From contig CAVWHY010000005.1 of NCBI GenBank assembly GCA_963754955.1, positions 62,001 to 126,000 of the forward strand: a DNA stretch of 64,000 nt. Reading direction: 5' to 3'. The first letter of the stretch is position 1. Each line of letters begins with the position of its first letter. The DNA comes from CAVQJU01 sp963754955 (GTDB taxonomy: Bacteria > Acidobacteriota > Vicinamibacteria > Vicinamibacterales > CAVVIG01). A program made the translations under genes and the position numbers. Shown here in pieces: positions 11,126-20,315 of this stretch. The notes under the pieces are model-generated. The model was not told the DNA's origin. It saw only the letters and a program-made list of their open reading frames with translations, and did not search any database.

Positions 11126-11683
11126 ATGAAAGCAGCCGAGAGCATCCTGTTCAGCGGTGGCGCGCCTGGCGCCGAGGCCGCGTTCGGCGCCAACGCCGAA
11201 CGGCGCGGGGTCGAAGAGGTCAACTTCACCTTCGACGGCCATCGGATCGAACGGCACCGGGGCGTCCGCGTCCTGAATCACGAGGAGCTCCTCGGCGGCG
11301 ATGTCAGCCTCGAATATGTCGCGCGGCTGCTGCATCGCCGGTACACCGACAGTCCCACCATTCGCCGAGTACTGCAGACGCTGTGGTACCAGGTCAACCA
11401 CGGGCAGGAAATTTACGTCATCGGCACGATCCTCGACGACGGCACGGTCAGGGGCGGAACGGGTTGGGGTGCAGAGTTCGCGAAGCTATGCAATAAACCG
11501 CTCTGCGTTTTCGATCAGGACAAAGACACGTGGCTGCGCTGGGGCGGCGAGCGATGGGACCCGATGTGGAAGCACGACGCGCCTGTCATCACGCACCCGC
11601 ACTTCACCGGCACGGGTACGCGCGAGCTCCGCGACAACGGCCGCAAGGCGATCGAGGACCTCTTCAGCCGATCCTTCGATTAA
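11126..11683 (+). CDS. SLOG-like Rossmann-fold protein of unknown function
   Basis: An intact 185-residue protein. The start MKAAESILFSGGAPGAEAAF with a following Ala-Arg-rich helix resembles the glycine-rich loop (GGAxGAE/D) of YpsA/SLOG nucleotide-binding proteins. A central segment GQEIYVIGTILDDGTVRGGT and GAEFAKLCNKPLCVFDQ looks like the second Rossmann half, where SLOG proteins place a conserved acidic residue. The C-terminus (HFTGTGTRELRDNGRKAIED) is distinctive. SLOG domains bind nucleotides or their derivatives and occur in DprA, LOG enzymes and antiphage systems; no partner gene is seen here, so the function is open. Confidence 0.5.
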   Translation: MKAAESILFSGGAPGAEAAFGANAERRGVEEVNFTFDGHRIERHRGVRVLNHEELLGGDVSLEYVARLLHRRYTDSPTIRRVLQTLWYQVNHGQEIYVIGTILDDGTVRGGTGWGAEFAKLCNKPLCVFDQDKDTWLRWGGERWDPMWKHDAPVITHPHFTGTGTRELRDNGRKAIEDLFSRSFD

Positions 11684-11837
11684 ACGGACGCGCTCGACGC
11701 GCCTCGCTGGATAACTGACGGGTTACGCGTTCTGAAAGGCATTCAGCTTCTCGAAAGCCCTTTGCTGTTTCCCGATCTCAAACAGGCCGGAAACCGCGCG
11801 ATCGCGGTGGGCAGCGCCTTTGCAGCCCGCTCCCGGC

Positions 11838-12221
11838 ATGTCACTACGATACGCTCTCGTTCTCGTCGCGGGACTGACCTTCGCTGCATGCGGCAGCGAC
11901 TCGAATCCCGCGCCCACCACTCCCTCACCCACGCCGACTCCGCCTGCGGCCGCCACGCAGAGTATCAGCATGGTCAACGGTGCCTTCGGGCGCACCAATA
12001 CCGCGTTTTCGCCGAGCCCCGTCACCGTGACGATTGGCACGGTGGTGACGTTCGTCAACAACGACGTCGCTCCGCACGATGCGAAGGCCGACAACGGGAC
12101 ATTCACGACGCCAGTCCTCCAGCCCGGCGGCACCGCCAACGTGACGCTCGGCTCGGCGGGCACGTTCGTGTATCACTGCACGATTCACCCGGGCATGGTC
12201 GGCACGATCACCGTCCAGTAA
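11838..12221 (+). CDS. Cupredoxin-domain lipoprotein
   Basis: A 127-residue protein starting at the second ATG (MSLRYALVLVAGLTFAACG) with a lipobox and a Pro/Thr linker. The domain VTVTIGTVVTFVNNDVAPHD supplies the first histidine, and YHCTIHPGM supplies Cys, His and Met, the complete type-1 copper ligand set of plastocyanin-like proteins. Periplasmic electron transfer is likely. It could serve the cytochrome genes at the left end, but no operon link exists. Confidence 0.88.
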   Translation: MSLRYALVLVAGLTFAACGSDSNPAPTTPSPTPTPPAAATQSISMVNGAFGRTNTAFSPSPVTVTIGTVVTFVNNDVAPHDAKADNGTFTTPVLQPGGTANVTLGSAGTFVYHCTIHPGMVGTITVQ

Positions 12222-12292
12222 GCCAGCGGTGCGCGGATCGCCCACCCGATCGGGTGATCCGCGCGCCGGAATCGCGCGCTTACGATGGCTGG

Positions 12293-13240
12293 GTGATCCC
12301 GCAAGCGGACGAGGCAGACGACGACGATTTGCTCGACGCGTACTCTCGCGCCGTCACGCACGCGGTCGAGATCGTCGGCCCCGCGGTCGTCAAGATTCAA
12401 TCCGATCATGGCAACGGTTCAGGGGTCGTCTTCACGCCGGACGGCCTGATCCTGACCAACAGCCACGTCGTCGCCAACGCGGAACGGATGACGGCGATGC
12501 TGCCGGACGGCCGTTCGCTTCGCGCGGATGTCGTCGGGCGCGACACGGGCACCGATCTCGCCGTGCTGCGGGCCGTCACCGATGGCGGCTCCCTGCCCTG
12601 GGCGACGCTCGGACGCTCCGGCCGGATCCGCGTGGGCCAGGTGGTGATCGCGATCGGCAATCCCTTCGGCCTGCAGCACTCCGTGACGGCGGGGATCGTC
12701 AGCGCTCTCGGACGCTCGCTGCGAACGGCGTCCGGCCGCCTGATCGACGACGTGATCCAGACCGACGCGGCGCTGAACCCGGGCAACTCCGGCGGTCCGC
12801 TCGTGACCGCTCGCGGCGACGTCATCGGCATCAACACGGCGACGATCGTTCCGGCGCAGGGACTGTGCTTTGCGATCGCCAGCGACACCGTCCGGTTCGT
12901 CGCTGCCAGGCTGATTCGGGACGGCCGGATCCGCCGCAGCTACATCGGCGTCGCCGGCCAGACCGTGCCGATTCCACGCGCGCTGACCCGACATCACCGC
13001 CTGGCCGTGTCGTCTGGCGTGCTCGTGACATCGGTTGAGCCGGGCAGTCCGGCAGCCACCGCGGGCCTGCGCGACGGCGACGTCGTCTTCGGGTGCGCGG
13101 ACGATCCGGTCACGGCCGTTTCCGACCTTCATCGTCAACTGACCGACGAACGCGTCGGCGTCCCGACGCGGCTGGCGATTCTGAGAGGCGTCGAACGGCG
13201 GCAGCTGACGGTGTTGCCGGCCGAATCACAGCGCGATTAG
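12293..13240 (+). CDS. HtrA/DegP-like serine protease without signal peptide
   Basis: A 315-residue S1C protease beginning at a GTG (VIPQADEADDDD). The triad is complete: His in LTNSHVV, Asp in DTGTDLAVL, Ser in NPGNSGGPL. A single PDZ domain follows (SSGVLVTSVEPGSPAATAGL). No signal peptide or membrane segment is visible, unlike DegP/DegQ, so a cytoplasmic location or a mis-set start must be considered; the stretch upstream shows no hydrophobic segment in frame. It converges on a LuxR-type gene (15-base overlap) that is itself coupled to an inactive HtrA paralogue. Confidence 0.87.
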   Translation: MIPQADEADDDDLLDAYSRAVTHAVEIVGPAVVKIQSDHGNGSGVVFTPDGLILTNSHVVANAERMTAMLPDGRSLRADVVGRDTGTDLAVLRAVTDGGSLPWATLGRSGRIRVGQVVIAIGNPFGLQHSVTAGIVSALGRSLRTASGRLIDDVIQTDAALNPGNSGGPLVTARGDVIGINTATIVPAQGLCFAIASDTVRFVAARLIRDGRIRRSYIGVAGQTVPIPRALTRHHRLAVSSGVLVTSVEPGSPAATAGLRDGDVVFGCADDPVTAVSDLHRQLTDERVGVPTRLAILRGVERRQLTVLPAESQRD

Positions 13241-13636
13241 GCCTCGCCGCACGGCGCGCCGCACCGCGTCGGTGCGGTTCGCGGCGCCCAGCTTTCCTGA
13301 CAGCGCCGCGACGTGAAACTTGACGGTCTGATCACTGATACCGAGCCGCGCCGCGATCGCCTTGTTCGGCAACCCCTCGGCGAGCAGTTCCAGCACCTGG
13401 ACTTCCCGGGCGGTCAGGGGCTCGACGTCGTAGACGTCTTCGACGTCCTCGTTCAACGCTGACCCAGCCCGCGACTCGTGAACCGGGACGACGAGCACGG
13501 CGTCGGCGTCCGCGTCCGGGTCCTGGGCACGCGCGTCGGCGAGCGAGGCGAACTCGCCCGCGACCTCGATCGAGGGATGGAGTTGCGCCCTCACCCGCGC
13601 GCGCTCGGCCGCCGGGCCGACGAGCAGGACACGCAT
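13226..13636 (-). CDS. LuxR-type response regulator with degenerate receiver
   Basis: A 136-residue protein. The C-terminal LuxR helix-turn-helix is clear (LTAREVQVLELLAEGLPNKA, then IAARLGISDQTVKFHV). The first 60 residues start like a receiver (MRVLLVGPAAERARVRAQL) but lack the acidic pocket and a recognisable phospho-aspartate, and the domain is only half the usual length. Its ATG overlaps the stop of the upstream inactive-protease gene (TGATG), so the two are translationally coupled. DNA binding without phosphorylation is likely. Confidence 0.8.
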   Translation of the reverse strand: MRVLLVGPAAERARVRAQLHPSIEVAGEFASLADARAQDPDADADAVLVVPVHESRAGSALNEDVEDVYDVEPLTAREVQVLELLAEGLPNKAIAARLGISDQTVKFHVAALSGKLGAANRTDAVRRAVRRGLIAL

Positions 13637-14536
13637 CAGTCGGCAGGCCGCTCGCCGATCGTGACGCCGAGTTCCACCGCGGCACCGCCGCGCAGCAGCC
13701 GCAGTGCCGCCTGACGCCCGACGCGCTCCCCTGTCAACAAATCCAGCAGGTGTTCCGGTGAGCCGACGGCGTGTCCGTCCAGTTCGAAGAGCACGTCACC
13801 GACCAGCACTCCCGCCGCCGCGGCGGGGCTGCCGGCCGGCACGCCGACCACGAGCAGCGCTTCGTCGCGGCCGATCGCGTCGCGCTGGTGCGCGGCAAGG
13901 CGCGCCGTCTGGCCGGAGATGCCCAGGTAGCCGCGCTTGAGACCACCGTGTTCGAGGATCGCGGCCGTCGTCTGCCACGCGATCGACGCCGGGATGACGA
14001 CGCCGAGGCCGCGAATGGCCGCCGCGGTCGTGACGCCAAGGAGCGAGCCCGTCGTGTCGACGAACGCGCCGCCCGCAAAACCGTCGTGCATCGGCGCCGT
14101 CGTCCGCAGCACGACGTCGATGGCCCGCCGGCGGCCGGTGGCCAGCGGACCGCCGATCACCGAGACGATCCCGGCGCTCGCGGTGACCGCGTTGCTCCAC
14201 GAGCGCGCGAGGGCCAGCGCGATGTGACCGACGCGAGCGGGCGCGGCTGGCGAGTGTGAAAGGCTTGGTCTCCAGTCCGCTAGCCCGCAGGACCGCGAGG
14301 CCCGTCGTCGGATCCCAGCCGGCGGCCTCCGCATCGATGGTGTGCCCATCGTGCCGCCGCACCCGCACGCGGTCCTCGCGTCCGAGCGCGCGCGCCATCG
14401 TCACCACGATGTCGTCGGCGTATACGAGGCCGCTCACCGGACGGCGGCGGCCCTGCACCTGCACGACGGCTGGAGCGGCGGCGGCCACGGCGTCGGCGAG
14501 AGTATTTGAGAAGCTCGTGAGGAGTTCGGTTGTCAT
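13636..14536 (-). CDS. Inactive HtrA-like protein (trypsin fold plus PDZ, no catalytic triad)
   Basis: The protein starts MTTELLTSFSNTLADAV, the same type of N-terminus as the active paralogue at 12293 (AYSRAVTHAVEIVGPAVVK). It keeps the fold (AAPAVVQVQGRRRPVSGLVY; PTTGLAVLRASGL) and the PDZ domain (LLVVGVPAGSPAAAAGV). The His position reads DDIVVTMARA and the Ser loop reads HDGFAGGAFVD, so neither catalytic His nor Ser is present. One inserted base near 14245 breaks the frame. It is coupled to the LuxR gene. A pseudoprotease that senses or sequesters substrate for the regulator is inferred. Confidence 0.75.
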
Positions 14537-14589
14537 GCGCCCATCGTGGCACGCCCGCGCGAGGCGCGGATCACCCAAACGGGCGGCCG

Positions 14590-14614
14590 GCAGGCCTGAA
14601 GGCCTGCACTACCC
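14590..14614. repeat. Hairpin repeat, arm GCAGGCCT
   Basis: A perfect palindrome GCAGGCCT-GA-AGGCCTGC is followed by ACTACCC. It lies between the divergently placed inactive HtrA gene and the end of the solute-binding-protein gene, and belongs to the hairpin family described in the findings. Confidence 0.8.
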
Positions 14615-14628
14615 GAGGTGAGTCACGA

Positions 14629-15420
14629 CTATTTCCGGCCGGACGAGACATCCACGCCGGCGAGACCCGCGCGTTCGATCGATGCTTTCACGAACCCGGA
14701 CTCGCGAACGTCCGCCATGAATCCCTCGATCGGCCCGAATTTGTGCCCGTCGCCCCTGGCGACGACGAAGCACTGATCGACGTCGAGGAAACTGTCGGCG
14801 AGCGCGCGGAGTTTCGAACCGGAGGCGGCCTGCGCATCGAGCGATCGCTGGCGGTTGATCGCAAACGCGTCCACCTCGCCGCTCGTCAGCATCCGCTCCA
14901 CCTCGGCCTGGGCGGGCATCGTGGACAGGACCCTGACGCGCGCGTGCTTCAGGCGGCTGCTGACGAACAGCTCCTGGGTTTGGCCCTTGACGGCCGCAAC
15001 GGTGATGCCGCCGCGATCGACGTCGGCGCTGGTCTGGATCTTCGACGCGGCAGACACGAGATAGCTGTTGTGCATCACGATGAACGCCGCGCTGTAGTCC
15101 ACTTCCCGTGCGCGGGTCTCGTCGTACGCGAGAAAGCCGACGTCCGCGGTGTGATTCTTCAGCGCGGCGATGACGCCTGCGGCGTCCGGTGCCGGCAGGA
15201 TCGTGAACGGCACGCCGAGCCGCCGCGCCAGCTCCTTCACGAGATCAGGCACCGGGCCCGTGACAACGCCCGTCTGGGGATCGACGCGACCGTGCACGGG
15301 GTTGCTGCCAAGGAAGACCGCGCGAAGCGTGCCGGTCGGCGCGAGCGTCGTGACCGGCGACTGCGCGGCGACGGGTGCCGACAACAGGCACGCCAGCAGG
15401 CTCGCGATGACAATGCGCAT
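14629..15420 (-). CDS. Periplasmic solute-binding protein, family 3
   Basis: An intact 263-residue protein with a signal peptide (MRIVIASLLACLLSAPVAAQ). The fold marks are GTLRAVFLGSNPV at the start, DLVKELARRLGVPFTIL, DVGFLAYDETRAREVDYS, which is the ligand-binding segment of amino-acid-binding proteins, and VAAVKGQTQELFVSSRLKHA. No ABC permease or ATPase is adjacent, so it is an orphan that may act in sensing or use distant transport genes. Confidence 0.82.
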   Translation of the reverse strand: MRIVIASLLACLLSAPVAAQSPVTTLAPTGTLRAVFLGSNPVHGRVDPQTGVVTGPVPDLVKELARRLGVPFTILPAPDAAGVIAALKNHTADVGFLAYDETRAREVDYSAAFIVMHNSYLVSAASKIQTSADVDRGGITVAAVKGQTQELFVSSRLKHARVRVLSTMPAQAEVERMLTSGEVDAFAINRQRSLDAQAASGSKLRALADSFLDVDQCFVVARGDGHKFGPIEGFMADVRESGFVKASIERAGLAGVDVSSGRK

Positions 15421-15463
15421 GCGGTGATTATGCGCTATTCGACCCTCGAGAAGGCAACCGGCT

Positions 15464-16381
15464 GTGCTAACTTCGTGTCACGTGCCCCGACCGTCATCGA
15501 CTCGCCGTCTCTTTCTGACGCTGCAAGCCGTCGTCCTGCTCGCAGCTGCCGCCGGGTGCGGCGAAGACGTCAACGTTGTTCTCGAGCGGCTCACGAAGGC
15601 GCGCCAGGTCACGGCGGATCTGCTGGTGCAGTTCGCGAAGGCGGCGGACGCCGGCAACCGCGCCGTCATGGCCGATACCGACAACGCATCCGCCGCCTTT
15701 GCGAAGGAAGCCGGAGAAGCTACGGCGGCGATTCAGAATGACATCGGCACGCTGAACCCGCTCCTCTCGATGCTCGGCTACTCCGACGAGACCCGCCTGC
15801 TGAAGGAGTTCAGCGACCGCTTCGCCGAGTATCAGGCGCTCGACCGCCGCATCCTGGATCTCGCGGTCGAGAACACGAATCTCAAGGCGCAGCGCCTGGC
15901 GTTTGGTCCGGCGCAGGAAGCCGCCAACGCGTTCCGCGACTCGCTCAAGGCCGTCGGCGCGTCCGCTCCCGAGAAGGAGCGCTGGCATACCGAGGCGCTG
16001 GTCGCCCGGGCGGTCACGACGGTGCGCGAGATCCAGGTGCTGCAGGCGCCGCACATCGCCGACGCAGACGACGCAGTCATGACGCGGATGGAAACGCAGA
16101 TGGCGACGTCGGAGATGGAGGCACGTCGATCGCTCGACGCGCTCAGGGCCGTCACGCCTCAAGCATCGAAGCCGCATCTCGACGCGGCGGCGGCCGCGCT
16201 AGGGCGCTTCGTGGATCTCAACGCGCAGATCATCGCGCTCTCCCGCCGCAACACCAACGTGCGCTCGCTGGCGCTGTCGCTCGATCAGAAGCGCACGATT
16301 ACGGTCAGCTGCGAGGAGCGCCTGCGCGCCCTGCAGAATGCCCTCGCCAGGCGGGGCTATTCCGGCATCCGTGAGCGCTGA
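15464..16381 (+). CDS. Helical lipoprotein with a chemoreceptor-like sensor bundle
   Basis: The 305-residue protein has a hydrophobic leader ending in LLAAAAGCGED, which suggests a lipobox. GTG codons at 15464 and 15482 are both possible starts. The mature part is almost entirely helical, with heptad-like stretches (EKERWHTEALVARAVTTVRE; AVMTRMETQMATSEMEARRS) resembling the four-helix ligand-binding domains of methyl-accepting proteins, but no HAMP or signalling domain follows. It is divergent from the solute-binding protein. The function is unknown. Confidence 0.55.
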   Translation: MLTSCHVPRPSSTRRLFLTLQAVVLLAAAAGCGEDVNVVLERLTKARQVTADLLVQFAKAADAGNRAVMADTDNASAAFAKEAGEATAAIQNDIGTLNPLLSMLGYSDETRLLKEFSDRFAEYQALDRRILDLAVENTNLKAQRLAFGPAQEAANAFRDSLKAVGASAPEKERWHTEALVARAVTTVREIQVLQAPHIADADDAVMTRMETQMATSEMEARRSLDALRAVTPQASKPHLDAAAAALGRFVDLNAQIIALSRRNTNVRSLALSLDQKRTITVSCEERLRALQNALARRGYSGIRER

Positions 16382-16459
16382 CGTTCAGTCGGCCGTCCCC
16401 AGGAACCGCACACCACGGCCCTGCTGGGCGGCAGTGCGGGCACCGTGGTCCAATGGGCT

Positions 16460-17293
16460 ATGGCGCGTCTCAATCGGGCCGCTTTCGTCGCCGCGCTGCT
16501 GTGCTCGCTCGTGGCGTGCCATCCTCGCTCCCCGACCCTTGTGCCGTCGAGCAGGCCTGGCGACCCCGCTCTCTCGATCGCCGGCGACCCTGAGTCGGCG
16601 TCCGGGGCGACGTGGACGCTGGTCGGCATGCTGGACGGGACGGCCGTCGATCTCCAGGGGATCCTGCTGAAACCGGGCGGCCGAGGGCCGTTCCCCGCGG
16701 TCGTGCTCAGTCACCCCGCCGGCGGCAACGCGCAGAAATATGGTCGCGAGCTCGGAAGCGTGATGCGCACGTGGGGACTGGTCTGCATCGCCGTCAATTA
16801 CACCCACTCTCGCGGGGTTCCCCTTGGGTCGCCCGGGTCACTGCTTCAGCAGGGTGCGAGCTCGGCGAACGCGTTTCGCGCGCACGCGGCGGTCACCGTC
16901 CTGGCGCGCCTCCGCTATGTCGACATGCGCCGCGTCGCCGCGCACGGTCACAGCATGGGCGCGTTTGTCACCACGGCGTTTGCCGCCTCCTATCCCGACG
17001 ACATCCGCGTGGCGTCACACACGTCGGGCGGCGTCCTGCTGGATGCCATTCACCGCGAGGGCATGCCGTTCCCAAGCGTCGCCCAGGCCCGGCGCATCAA
17101 GGCACCGTATCAGTGGCACCACGGGCTCCTCGACTTCGCCGTCCCGTTCCTGCTCGACAGACGCTTCGACTCGGTCCTGACCGCACCCCACGAAGGCCAT
17201 CTGTATCGTCGCCTCAGTCACGCCGAGGTCGCCAAAAACCCCGAGGTGTTGTCGCGCATCCGGGCCTGGTACACCGCGCACGGCATGTTCTAG
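16460..17293 (+). CDS. Dienelactone-hydrolase-like lipoprotein
   Basis: The start at 16460 (MARLNRAAFVAALLCSLVAC) gives a lipobox. The core is alpha/beta hydrolase: PFPAVVLSHPAGGNAQKYG for the oxyanion strand, VAAHGHSMGAFVTT for the nucleophile serine in GHSMG, and a late histidine in APHEGHLYRR. The length of 277 residues fits dienelactone hydrolase relatives, which usually use Cys; here the elbow has Ser, so a general esterase is more likely. An upstream ATG at 16445 is possible. It is intact. Confidence 0.75.
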   Translation: MARLNRAAFVAALLCSLVACHPRSPTLVPSSRPGDPALSIAGDPESASGATWTLVGMLDGTAVDLQGILLKPGGRGPFPAVVLSHPAGGNAQKYGRELGSVMRTWGLVCIAVNYTHSRGVPLGSPGSLLQQGASSANAFRAHAAVTVLARLRYVDMRRVAAHGHSMGAFVTTAFAASYPDDIRVASHTSGGVLLDAIHREGMPFPSVAQARRIKAPYQWHHGLLDFAVPFLLDRRFDSVLTAPHEGHLYRRLSHAEVAKNPEVLSRIRAWYTAHGMF

Positions 17294-17505
17294 CAGCGCT
17301 CATCGCCAATCACAGGTCCGTAAGTCACGCGCACTGGAGCGTCGTCGAGGACCGGTTCCACGTCCTCCTCAGCTTGCCCGGACACCAGTCAGTCGCGAGC
17401 AGCGCTGCGCTTAGCAAAGCGTCGCTGACCACCATACGCCGGGCCCGCAGCTTGCACCGTTGGAGGTACACCGAGACAAGAGCAACCCCGGATATCTGAG
17501 GCGAC

Positions 17506-20059
17506 GTGGTCCTGATGCCGATCCGTACGTATGCTGCCCGCTTGTTTGCTGGCCTCACCGCGTGGCTTCTCATGCTCGTGCCGGCGGCGGCGCAGCCGCA
17601 GCCATCACCGACATCGGTGAGTGTTCAAGCGCCTGCGGGCGCTCGCCCGCCCCCGCAGACTCTCACCATCACCAACGCCGGCAAGGGTGCGTTGAAGTGG
17701 TCCGTTTCCGTGCCGACCGCGAGTTGGCTGGCCGTTTCTCCCTCGAGTGGAGTGAACCAGAACCCGATAACCGTGAGCTTTCCCGCCGCGTTCTCGACGC
17801 CCGGAACGTATACGGCGTCGTTCGTCGTGCGGACCACGACGTCCGCCGTCACGGTGAACGTGCTGGTGACCATTCTCGCGCCGGCCCCACAGGTCTACGG
17901 TCCGCAACCGTCGATATCGTGTCCTCCGGGCGCGATTCCCGTCGCGCCGGGGCAGGATCTTCCGGCGCTCGTCGACGTCTATCCAGGCGGTACCGCGTTC
18001 TGTCTACAGGCCGGCACGCATTACCCGACCGCGCCTATCAACCTGAAGGCCAACGACCGGCTCGTGGGCCAGTACGGGGCGATCCTTGACGGGCGAAGTG
18101 TCGTGCAGGGTTACGACGTCGGCTCGACGGCGATCGTGCGGGGATGGAACTGCGCGGCCGACTGCTCCGGCGTGCTCGTGCAGAATCTGGTCATCCGCAA
18201 TCTCGGTGCATATAACTGCGTGGGCGTGTATTCGAGCTCGGTTGCCGCGTCGAACAACTGGACGGTCGATCACAACGAGGTCTCCGGTTGTCGCAGCGGA
18301 CTCGCGATCGGCAACGAGTCGGGCGCAGCCATCACCTACAACTACGTGCATCACAATGTCTGCGCTGTGGGCGGCTACCGCGAACGCAACACCGTCTGGG
18401 ACCACAACGACATCAGCGGGACGTCTCTCGCGGCCTGCAAGTGGGCGGATGTCTATGCCAGCGGATACCAGACGAATCTCTCGTGACCAACAACTACATC
18501 CACGATTTTGCATCCGGCACAGCCGCCATCTGGTTCGACACCGAAGGGTGCGGCAACGTCATCTGAGGCAACACGATCGTGGGCGCCAGCGGTTGGCCTG
18601 CGATCGACGTCGAGGCCACGACGTGCAGCGAGATTGCGGGCAATACGGTGACGCTGCCGGCGGATGGCAGCGCGACCGGCATATTCATCACGAACAGTCA
18701 GAATCCGAACGTTCACGACAATGTCTTGAAGGCGCCCGCCGGCGGTGGTGTCACCATCTTCTGGGATGGGAGCTGGAATACGTTTGCGGTCGGCGGCAAC
18801 TACGTCCACCGCCCCCGGATCTGTACTGGGGACAGGGCACGGGCTTCAACAGCCGGCTGATCCAGGAAATCAACAACGAGAGCCGCGAGGTCGACCTGAT
18901 CGTCTATCGCCTCGAAGTCAGCAACCTGATGCAGGCTCTCTTGAACAAGCACAAGGCCGGCATCCCGGTAAAACTGATCATCGATCCGGCCCAGTACACG
19001 AACGACGCATGGCCCCAGTACTGGCTGACGCACGCCAACCTCGACACGCTGTACGCGGCGGGCGTTCCGATTCTTCAGCGTAAGCACGCCGGCGTCACGC
19101 ATATGAAGACGCTGATTACATCGTCATACGCGACCAATGCGTCGTCCAATTTCTCGCCGAACTGGCAGCGCGATCACGATTACTTTGTGTCGGCCGCGAC
19201 GCAGCCGACGATTTACCAGGCGTTCGTCACCACGTTCGCACGCACGTGGACCGACACGACCAACTTCGGCCCGATGGTTCCGACACCACCCAGGGCGCCA
19301 GCGCTGGTCGCGCCGGCGTCTGGTGGCGGCGGTGTCAGCGTCACCGGCAAGTTCGCGTGGAAGCGGGCATCGTGGGCCGTCAGCTATGACGTGTACCTGG
19401 GCACGTCGCCGTCGGCTCTGACCCGCGTCGCCAATGTCCCGGCACAACTGGTGCAGAATCCGCCGTCGACGTACTCGTGGACACCCTCGCCGTCACTGCA
19501 GCCGAACACCACGTATTACTGGAAGGTCCTTTCTCGCACGAACGCGACCGTCGTGAACCCGTCCCTGGTTGCCGCCTCGTCGACGCTGTCCTTTTCGACG
19601 GCCGGTTCGAGCGGCGGCGGCGGAAATCTCGTGCAGCAGCCCGGCTTCGAGGGTTACGCTCCGCCCTCGCTTGGCCTCCCCGGGTCTCGGACCAGCCACT
19701 TCGGGCGGTTCCAGCCAAATCTGAAACGCATCAGCCGCACACCGGGGCCAAGAACGGCGTGTGCTGGGCGACGACCAACGCCGACTGCGGGATGTACCAG
19801 GACGTCACGGCACCGGCCACGGCACAATACACGCTGGTGTTCTACTCGACCGCCGACCGCACGGGCGGCTTGGATCGGCGCGAACGTCAACGGTCACAAT
19901 ATGGCCGCCGTGACGGTCTCCGCCTCGGGTTTCGGCCACTATCAACAGTACGTGATGCACTTCCAAGCGAGTGCCGGCGCGGTTATTCGCGTCTGGATGT
20001 ACTCGCCGCCGACGCTTGGATACGTGGTCATCGACGACGTTTCGTTGACGACTCCGTAG
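17506..20059 (+). pseudogene. Broken multidomain secreted protein: BACON, beta-helix, PLD-like, Fn3-like and lectin-like domains
   Basis: A signal peptide (AWLLMLVPAAAQ) is followed by a BACON-type domain (WSVSVPTASWLAVSPSSG), a right-handed beta-helix region rich in NxW/VxxN turns (LVIRNLGAYNCVGVY, NNWTVDHNEVSG, AITYNYVHHN), a phospholipase-D-like domain with an HxK motif (HMKTLITSSYATNASSNFSP), an Fn3-like domain (VSYDVYLGTSPSALTRV) and a C-terminal beta-sandwich (GFGHYQQYVMHF...YVVIDDVSL). The frame breaks near 18483, 18828, 19685 and 19872, and an in-frame TGA lies at 18564. Unlike the other disrupted genes, three of its four shifts go in the minus direction, so true decay is possible. 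Extracellular polysaccharide or nucleic-acid processing is inferred. Confidence 0.6.
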
Positions 20060-20191
20060 GGCGCAGACGACGAGAGATTGGTGTGCACGTGGGCAGGCTG
20101 GAGCCGATCGCGAATCCGTTCGGCCCGAACGTGTTGCCTATGTGCTCGGAATAAACCGTCACCCATGTGACCGGTATATATCGATTAAAAA

Positions 20192-20269
20192 TGGTCGGGA
20201 TGGCCGGATTCGAACCGGCGGCCCCCTGACCCCCAGTCAGGTGCGCTAGCCAGGCTGCGCTACATCCCG
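20192..20269 (-). tRNA. tRNA-Pro (anticodon GGG)
   Basis: The minus strand reads CGGGATG (acceptor), TAGCGCAGCCTGGCTAGC (D arm), CTGA-CTGGGGG-TCAGG (anticodon arm with GGG at positions 34-36), GGTTCGAATCC (T arm), CATCCCG and an encoded CCA. All stems pair. The gene follows the MerR-family gene on the same strand, an order seen near ihfA/pheT in several phyla. Confidence 0.96.
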
Positions 20270-20281
20270 TTTGAAGTGCGC

Positions 20282-20305
20282 GTCCGGCTCACGCCGGACG
20301 CTACG
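20282..20305. repeat. Hairpin repeat, arm GTCCGGCT
   Basis: The palindrome GTCCGGCT-CA-CGCCGGAC (one mismatch) with the GCTACG tail lies between the MerR gene and tRNA-Pro. Confidence 0.8.
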
Positions 20306-20315
20306 TGCAAGTCGA

